From an uncultured Erysipelotrichaceae bacterium (GTDB lineage Bacteria; Bacillota_I; Bacilli_A; Erysipelotrichales; Erysipelotrichaceae), in NCBI GenBank assembly GCA_937902945.1, contig CALEMD010000324.1, positions 1-9,888 on the forward strand: a DNA stretch of 9,888 bases. Reading direction: 5' to 3'. This document shows positions 6,312-9,888 of this stretch, in pieces. The notes under the pieces were generated by a model. That model had not been told where the DNA came from. It did no database searches and saw only the letters and a program-made list of their open reading frames with translations. Within the stretch, counting starts at the first letter, position 1, and each line of letters starts with the position of its first letter. The translations under genes were made by a program, and so were the position numbers.

Positions 6312-6858
6312 CGCTGCGTCTTCCGGCTGATGTTCCCATTAGATAGGCTTCATTCAGATGTGCACCCTTCTGAATATCAGACACTTCACATGCATCTGTT
6401 CCGCGTACGATACCCATTTCGTGACAGTTCTTCAGACAGGAAATGAATCCTCTGATTTCAAGCACTGCGGTATCAACGCAAGCTTGATCTGAATCAGCAC
6501 AGGCAAATAATTCATAGAAATCCTTATTCTCTATCTTCTGGTAATATGCGTCCATACGATCAATCATTGTTTTCAGCTGTCCGCTGATGGCATAGAAATA
6601 GATCGGTGAAGCCAGCACGATCGCATCCGCCGCCATAATCTTCTCAGCGATCATATGGATATCATCATTAAAGACACAGCTGCCTGTCTCTTTGCAGTGC
6701 CAGCATCCTGTACAGTAATGCATATTGCAGTCCGCCAGATAGATTGTTTCCGTCTGTGCGCCAGCGGCTTCTGCACCTTTCAGAAAAGCCTGCAGCATCT
6801 GTGCAGAATTTCCATTCCGTCGAAAGCTGGCGGATATTCCCAGTATTTTCTTTTTCAT
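6301..6858 (-). CDS. Flavodoxin-fold FMN oxidoreductase (NADPH-dependent FMN reductase / iron-sulfur flavoprotein-like)
   Basis: A 185-residue single-domain protein. The N-terminus ILGISASFRRNGNSAQML (5-22) is the FMN phosphate-binding loop of the flavodoxin-like NAD(P)H oxidoreductases. LASPIYFYAISGQLKTMIDR (residues 87-106) is the second flavin-contact region. Between them a Cys motif C49-x2-C52-x2-C55-x5-C61 is followed by FNDDI. This spacing matches the compact motif that holds a [4Fe-4S] cluster in archaeal-type iron-sulfur flavoproteins. Many family members with similar Cys patterns have not been shown to carry a cluster, so cluster binding is inference. Likely role: cytosolic electron transfer or reduction of small substrates such as quinones or nitro compounds. 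The gene starts 9 bases after the HdeD gene and overlaps lgt by 11 bases, in an operon. Its own Shine-Dalgarno is weak (GAAGAA). Confidence 0.9.
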   Translation of the reverse strand: MKKKILGISASFRRNGNSAQMLQAFLKGAEAAGAQTETIYLADCNMHYCTGCWHCKETGSCVFNDDIHMIAEKIMAADAIVLASPIYFYAISGQLKTMIDRMDAYYQKIENKDFYELFACADSDQACVDTAVLEIRGFISCLKNCHEMGIVRGTDACEVSDIQKGAHLNEAYLMGTSAGRRSDVQ

Positions 6859-6867
6859 TGTTCTTCT

Positions 6868-7530
6868 TTATTCCTGTGCATCAGATGAATGATCTGAAGA
6901 TTCATCAGTCTGCTGCACCGGAGTCTCTTCAACTGCAGCATCGATCACTTCTGCTTCTGCACTCTTGGCAATCGTATCCACTTTCTTCATGAATTTATTG
7001 ATCTTATTGGACAGATAGATAGTTGCATAGAGATCGGTAGCACCGCTGTAAACCAGTGAGCATCCAATGATAGTAAACAGGATGCTGTTGGTCACAGAAG
7101 ATGGCAGACTGAACATAATCACAAGTCCCAGCACAATGGAGACTGCCGCCAGAATGATATAGATCCATGAGTACTTATAGCCGATTCTTCTTGCGTCAAT
7201 GCTGTCCTGCAGTTTGGAGAAGCCGCTGACCAGTATGACAATTCCCAGAATGAACGGAATCAGTTTCAGAACAACTGACTTCTGATAGATAACTAGAATT
7301 CCCAGCATGACAATCATGACACCTGTCACAAAGTCATTGCGGAACAGCGAATCTTTCAGATCCAGCATAAAATAAGTTGTAATGCTAATAACACCTGTAA
7401 CAATGCAGGCAATTCCAATGACATCGCATATCACAGAAGCACTGACATCCGGGAAAACAGCCAGCAGTATTCCAGCACCGATATAAATCAATGACTTGAT
7501 AATGGAACTCCATTTCAGATTTTTCAGCAT
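6868..7530 (-). CDS. HdeD / DUF308 family integral membrane protein
   Basis: A 220-residue protein with six predicted membrane helices (about 9-26, 32-55, 64-82, 86-105, 120-142, 147-168). It shows the repeated pattern of the HdeD family, G-x-I-L-x-x-x-P followed by G-I-x-x-I-x-x-G (GAGILLAVFP, GIACIVTGV; MLGILVIY, LGIVILVSG). In E. coli HdeD is tied to acid resistance at high cell density; the function in Bacillota is not established. A hydrophilic tail (175-220) ends in an acidic Asp/Glu/Ser-rich stretch, probably cytoplasmic. The start is well supported by GTGAGGG at 7538-7544, about 7 bases upstream. It is the first gene of a tight cluster with the FMN protein and lgt, and a candidate promoter lies just upstream. 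Confidence 0.87.
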   Translation of the reverse strand: MLKNLKWSSIIKSLIYIGAGILLAVFPDVSASVICDVIGIACIVTGVISITTYFMLDLKDSLFRNDFVTGVMIVMLGILVIYQKSVVLKLIPFILGIVILVSGFSKLQDSIDARRIGYKYSWIYIILAAVSIVLGLVIMFSLPSSVTNSILFTIIGCSLVYSGATDLYATIYLSNKINKFMKKVDTIAKSAEAEVIDAAVEETPVQQTDESSDHSSDAQE

Positions 7531-7554
7531 ACTATTACCCTCACTTATACGTTT

Positions 7555-7582
7555 ATCATAGAATAACCTGATGATTTCGCAA
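7555..7582 (-). promoter_or_regulatory. Candidate promoter of the HdeD-FMN protein-lgt operon
   Basis: On the minus strand TTGCGA (7582-7577) and TATGAT (7560-7555) are separated by 16 bases. They match 4 of 6 and 5 of 6 consensus positions. The predicted start near 7548 gives a leader of about 18 bases carrying the GTGAGGG ribosome binding site. No terminator is visible between the amidohydrolase stop and this site, so read-through from upstream is also possible. Confidence 0.45.
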
Positions 7583-7605
7583 GTTCAAAACTGCCAATAT
7601 GTATA

Positions 7606-8892
7606 TCAGAGTTTCTTCATGACCTCATCCAGTTCAGCATCAATTTTCGCATTTCTATGCACTTTCGGATGATCGATGATCTTCCCGCCGATGACTACCA
7701 TAGATGGCTGTCTGAGATTGTTCAGATCCTCCAGCGGGTTGTTTTCAACCGCCATCAGATCAGCCTGTTTTCCTTCTTCTACAGTTCCAAAGCTGTCACT
7801 CATGCCTAGTATTGAGGCATTCACTTCTGTCGCATGATGAATGCAGTTGACCGGTCTGACACCGGCAATCTTATTGAGATAGATCAATTCTCTGTACATT
7901 CCGTACTGCGTTACAAACGGACAGGACGCATCCGTTCCAAGACCTACCACAAGACCCGCTGCCAGTGCCTGTCGGACACCTTCTGCCATTTCATTGAAGA
8001 GATACTTAGAATTATATTCAGCCAGTTCATCCAGCATTGTCTTTTCCTTAGGCAGATTCGCCAGCGGAACAGCTGGAGACAGTGTGCAGATCAATGCGGC
8101 AGACTGATCCTTGAACTGACGGATCAGATCCGGAGTCAATTGCGATCCATGTTCAATCGTATCTACACCGCCATCGAGTGCCACTTGAATTCCGGCTGTG
8201 CTTTCAGTATGGGATGCTACCTTGTATCCTCTTGCGTGTGCATAGTCACAGATTGCTTTCGTCTGTTCCAGTGTCATCTTCACAGCTCCAGGTTCACCCT
8301 TCTTTGTTGCGTCCATGACGCCGCCTGTCACGCATATTTTGATCCAGTCAACATTCTGATCAATGTTATTCTGTGTCAGCTGCTGCATCTGCTCAGGTGT
8401 ACTGCCAACCACCGCAAATGAGCCATCCCCGTGTCCGGTCGGACAGGTAATAGCAGGGCCTGAAACAAGCAGACGCGGTCCCAGTTTTCCGGCATTGATT
8501 GCATCTCTGACTCTTACATCAGAATAATGGAAATCTCCTACACCGCGGATTGTGGTTGTTCCTGCATGCAGCGCATTCATGACATTTCCATATACGACGC
8601 GATCAAGAACATCACGTCCCGGTCTGTTTGCTGTCACGGCAATGATCTGATCCTTCAATCCGCCTCCTCCGAGTGTCTTAGAAGGACGCCCTGAGCCAAA
8701 CAGATGCGCATGCAGATTGATCAGACCAGGAAGTACATACTGGTGATGCATGTCTACTGTCTGATAGCCGTCTTCACTTTCGTTCTTCCCCATATGGATG
8801 ATGATTCCATCCTGTATATACAGATCTAAATCTCTGACAATTGTATCTTTTCTGCCATTGATGACAAGACAGTTCTTCAGTAATGTGCGCAT
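7606..8892 (-). CDS. Metal-dependent amidohydrolase (imidazolonepropionase/prolidase-like subgroup)
   Basis: A 428-residue cytoplasmic hydrolase. An N-terminal beta domain with the DMHHQYVLPGLINLHAH element leads into a TIM barrel. All expected metal ligands are visible: His61 and His63 (H-A-H), Lys185 in DWIKICVTGG (probably carboxylated and bridging two metals), His228 in ASHTES, His248 in IEHGS, and Asp321 in GLGTDAS. The C-terminus returns to the small domain (EEGKQADLMAVENNPLEDL). This pattern is typical of the metallo-dependent hydrolase subgroup that includes Xaa-Pro/Xaa-Arg dipeptidases and organophosphate-hydrolysing relatives. The true substrate, a dipeptide or cyclic amide, cannot be read from sequence. 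GGAG precedes ATG 8892 at 8903-8907 with about 10-base spacing. It follows the terminator of the radical SAM gene, so it is probably transcribed separately. Confidence 0.93.
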   Translation of the reverse strand: MRTLLKNCLVINGRKDTIVRDLDLYIQDGIIIHMGKNESEDGYQTVDMHHQYVLPGLINLHAHLFGSGRPSKTLGGGGLKDQIIAVTANRPGRDVLDRVVYGNVMNALHAGTTTIRGVGDFHYSDVRVRDAINAGKLGPRLLVSGPAITCPTGHGDGSFAVVGSTPEQMQQLTQNNIDQNVDWIKICVTGGVMDATKKGEPGAVKMTLEQTKAICDYAHARGYKVASHTESTAGIQVALDGGVDTIEHGSQLTPDLIRQFKDQSAALICTLSPAVPLANLPKEKTMLDELAEYNSKYLFNEMAEGVRQALAAGLVVGLGTDASCPFVTQYGMYRELIYLNKIAGVRPVNCIHHATEVNASILGMSDSFGTVEEGKQADLMAVENNPLEDLNNLRQPSMVVIGGKIIDHPKVHRNAKIDAELDEVMKKL

Positions 8893-8919
8893 AGTATTCT
8901 TTCTCCTGTTCCTATATTC

Positions 8920-8925
8920 ATTCTA
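8920..8925 (-). promoter_or_regulatory. Weak candidate -10 box for the amidohydrolase gene
   Basis: TAGAAT on the minus strand matches 5 of 6 -10 positions. The best -35 at 17 bases, TTCATT, matches only 3 of 6. It lies between the upstream terminator and the ribosome binding site, where a promoter is needed. Confidence 0.3.
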
Positions 8926-8951
8926 GACTGTTTCACAATGACAATGAAGAC

Positions 8952-8976
8952 AAAAAAAGACAGTTTTCACTGTCTT
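8952..8976 (-). terminator. Intrinsic terminator overlapping the stop codon of the radical SAM gene
   Basis: On the minus strand AAGACAGT (8976-8969) pairs perfectly with ACTGTCTT (8964-8957) around a GAAA tetraloop. A run of T extends to 8952. The TGA stop (8969-8967) falls at the stem-loop junction, so the last codons form the 5' arm. It separates the radical SAM transcript from the amidohydrolase gene. Confidence 0.85.
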
Positions 8977-9812
8977 ATCTTCATCTTTTCCTGTTTTTTC
9001 TTTTCGGCAACCAGTTTTGAGTGATAGAAGAAGTTTGTATACGCAATTCCTTCTGCCTGACAGTACTGATCAATTTCTTTAGATACATCTTCCCAATACT
9101 GCATATTCTTCTTTCGATAGATGGAATCATACAGATCATGAAGTTCTGGATATTTTTCATCAATATATGTCAATATGTCAGTTCTGAACGATTCTCGAAG
9201 ATTCAGATTTTCAAACCAGTATGCATCTGTAAATGAATGCGATGCTTCAATGATTTCTCTGAAATCCGTAATGCCAGGAAACATCGGCGACATGAATAGA
9301 ATTGCATATATGCCAGAATCATGCAGCTGCTGCAGAACCTGCAGACGCTCTATCACAGAGGCTCCCTTATCCATATCACTGCGGAAGGATTCATCCATAG
9401 TATTCAATGACACTGATACAGTTAGATGTTTCATCTGCTTCAATAGATCAATATCTCTCAGAATCAGCTTGGATCTTGTGGATATTGAAAGAAAGCAGTC
9501 ACAGGGAACCAGCTGTTCAAGAATATTCCTAGTCTTGCAGTACTTCTCTTCTGCCGGATTGTATGGGTCTGTCACAGAAGACAGAAATACACGCTTGCCG
9601 CTCAGTTTCTTCAGATCCAGGGGTTTATCTGTTTCTTTGATATCCACAAATTCACCCCACGGTTCCTCATGCTGCGTAAATCTCTTCATGAAGCGTGCAT
9701 AGCAGTAGCGGCAGCCATGGGGACAGCCGATATACGGATTGATGACATAATCACTGACCGGCAGGTTTGATTTGGTAATATAGTCATTCACTTGTATAAT
9801 CTTTTCTTCCAT
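8967..9812 (-). CDS. Radical SAM protein, spore photoproduct lyase-like group (COG1533 type)
   Basis: A 281-residue protein. The cluster motif C30-x3-C34-x2-C37 (GCPHGCRYCYAR) coordinates a [4Fe-4S] cluster with S-adenosylmethionine. Other blocks typical of this group are SSVTDPYNPAEEKY (78-91), SISTRSKLILRD (109-120), TVSVSLNT (131-138) and LFMSPMFPGITD (172-183). The protein lacks an extra N-terminal domain and has a basic C-terminus (KKKQEKMKIRQ). Members are often annotated as spore photoproduct lyase-like or as Rv2578c-like. Nothing around it indicates sporulation or DNA repair, so the substrate is unknown and photolyase-type activity should not be assumed. The start is supported by AGGAAGG at 9820-9826 with 7-base spacing. 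A strong terminator at its 3' end makes it a single-gene transcript on that side. Confidence 0.92.
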   Translation of the reverse strand: MEEKIIQVNDYITKSNLPVSDYVINPYIGCPHGCRYCYARFMKRFTQHEEPWGEFVDIKETDKPLDLKKLSGKRVFLSSVTDPYNPAEEKYCKTRNILEQLVPCDCFLSISTRSKLILRDIDLLKQMKHLTVSVSLNTMDESFRSDMDKGASVIERLQVLQQLHDSGIYAILFMSPMFPGITDFREIIEASHSFTDAYWFENLNLRESFRTDILTYIDEKYPELHDLYDSIYRKKNMQYWEDVSKEIDQYCQAEGIAYTNFFYHSKLVAEKKKQEKMKIRQ

Positions 9813-9832
9813 TGCTCCACCTTCCTGCAGTC

Positions 9833-9841
9833 ATTCTATCA
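9833..9841 (-). promoter_or_regulatory. Candidate extended -10 promoter of the radical SAM gene
   Basis: The minus strand reads TGA-TAGAAT, an extended -10 with one mismatch. No -35 match is visible at 16-18 bases. The predicted start near 9826 would give a very short leader carrying AGGAAGG. Confidence 0.4.
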
Positions 9842-9888
9842 TGGACATTAAAAAAGGGTCTCCAAATGTTTTAGGGGAGCTCAACTTT

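Noticed and set aside
7834..8421. 195-codon plus-strand open frame within the amidohydrolase gene
   Set aside because: Entirely antisense to a gene with all metal ligands intact; no Shine-Dalgarno or recognisable motif.
3292..8969. Genome-wide reassignment of TGA to Trp
   Set aside because: DegV, DUF1836, amidohydrolase and radical SAM genes end at TGA at normal lengths, one within an intrinsic terminator, and TGG encodes Trp throughout.
9175..9702. 175-codon plus-strand open frame within the radical SAM gene
   Set aside because: Antisense to a gene with an intact cluster motif; composition looks like a shadow and there is no start signal.
9850..9883. GGGTCTCC ... GGGGAGCTCA near the right edge, as an intrinsic terminator or an IS3-like terminal repeat
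   Set aside because: Only a 4-base-pair CTCC/GGAG stem can be formed, and no partner repeat or transposase is in the window. The resemblance to IS ends (TG...CCCC...TTTGGAGA) is too loose to call.
9841..9888. Plus-strand open frame starting ATG at 9841 (MDIKKGSPNVLGE...) running to the window end
   Set aside because: No Shine-Dalgarno, only 16 codons visible, and it overlaps the candidate promoter of the radical SAM gene; not supportable as a gene.

Overview
The window looks like a chromosomal segment of a low-to-moderate-GC member of the Bacillota. The evidence is gene content (a DegV fatty-acid-binding protein, a DUF1836 protein, an Lgt of the GCFFAGCCYG type, a heterodimeric ABC exporter), purine-rich Shine-Dalgarno sites and extended -10 promoters. 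A gut-associated Erysipelotrichia-like or clostridial lineage would fit, but the lineage is inference. TGG is the normal Trp codon. TGA and TAA both serve as stops, so the standard bacterial code applies to the window as a whole.

Left part (1-4137, minus strand): a probable operon transcribed right to left from an extended -10 promoter near 4190. It encodes a DegV-family protein, then two ABC exporter half-transporters whose genes overlap by 8 bases. The second half-transporter runs off the left edge. Their nucleotide-binding motifs are complementary: one subunit has Asp in place of the catalytic Glu, a His at the Q-loop and a canonical LSGGQ. The other has a canonical Q-loop and Glu but an FSWGQ signature. 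This is the arrangement expected of a heterodimeric exporter with one catalytic and one degenerate ATP site.

Middle (4138-4755): a 90-base divergent intergenic region holds two extended -10 promoters that overlap each other's -35 region. One drives the DegV/ABC operon. The other drives a DUF1836 protein on the plus strand whose start codon lies so close to its -10 box that the transcript may be leaderless. The DUF1836 stop lies 2 bases from the stop of the convergent gene, with no room for a terminator.

Centre-right (4758-7530, minus strand): a compact operon reading HdeD/DUF308 membrane protein, flavodoxin-fold FMN protein with a compact Cys motif, Lgt prolipoprotein diacylglyceryl transferase, and an unrecognised membrane-anchored extracytoplasmic protein. 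The lgt frame has an in-frame TGA at codon 201. The next 52 codons continue in the same frame as a recognisable Lgt C-terminus (SIGRFLIEFLR...). This is the most striking anomaly in the window.

Right part (7606-9812, minus strand): a binuclear-metal amidohydrolase and, upstream of it, a radical SAM protein of the spore-photoproduct-lyase-like group. They are separated by an intrinsic terminator whose stem contains the stop codon of the radical SAM gene. No RNA genes, CRISPR arrays or complete mobile elements were seen, and no gap between genes exceeds 100 bases. I see no clear novel multi-gene defence or biosynthetic system. The candidates worth following are the interrupted lgt, the Cys-rich degenerate ABC subunit, the DegV protein lacking its usual C-terminal His, and the overlapping divergent promoters.
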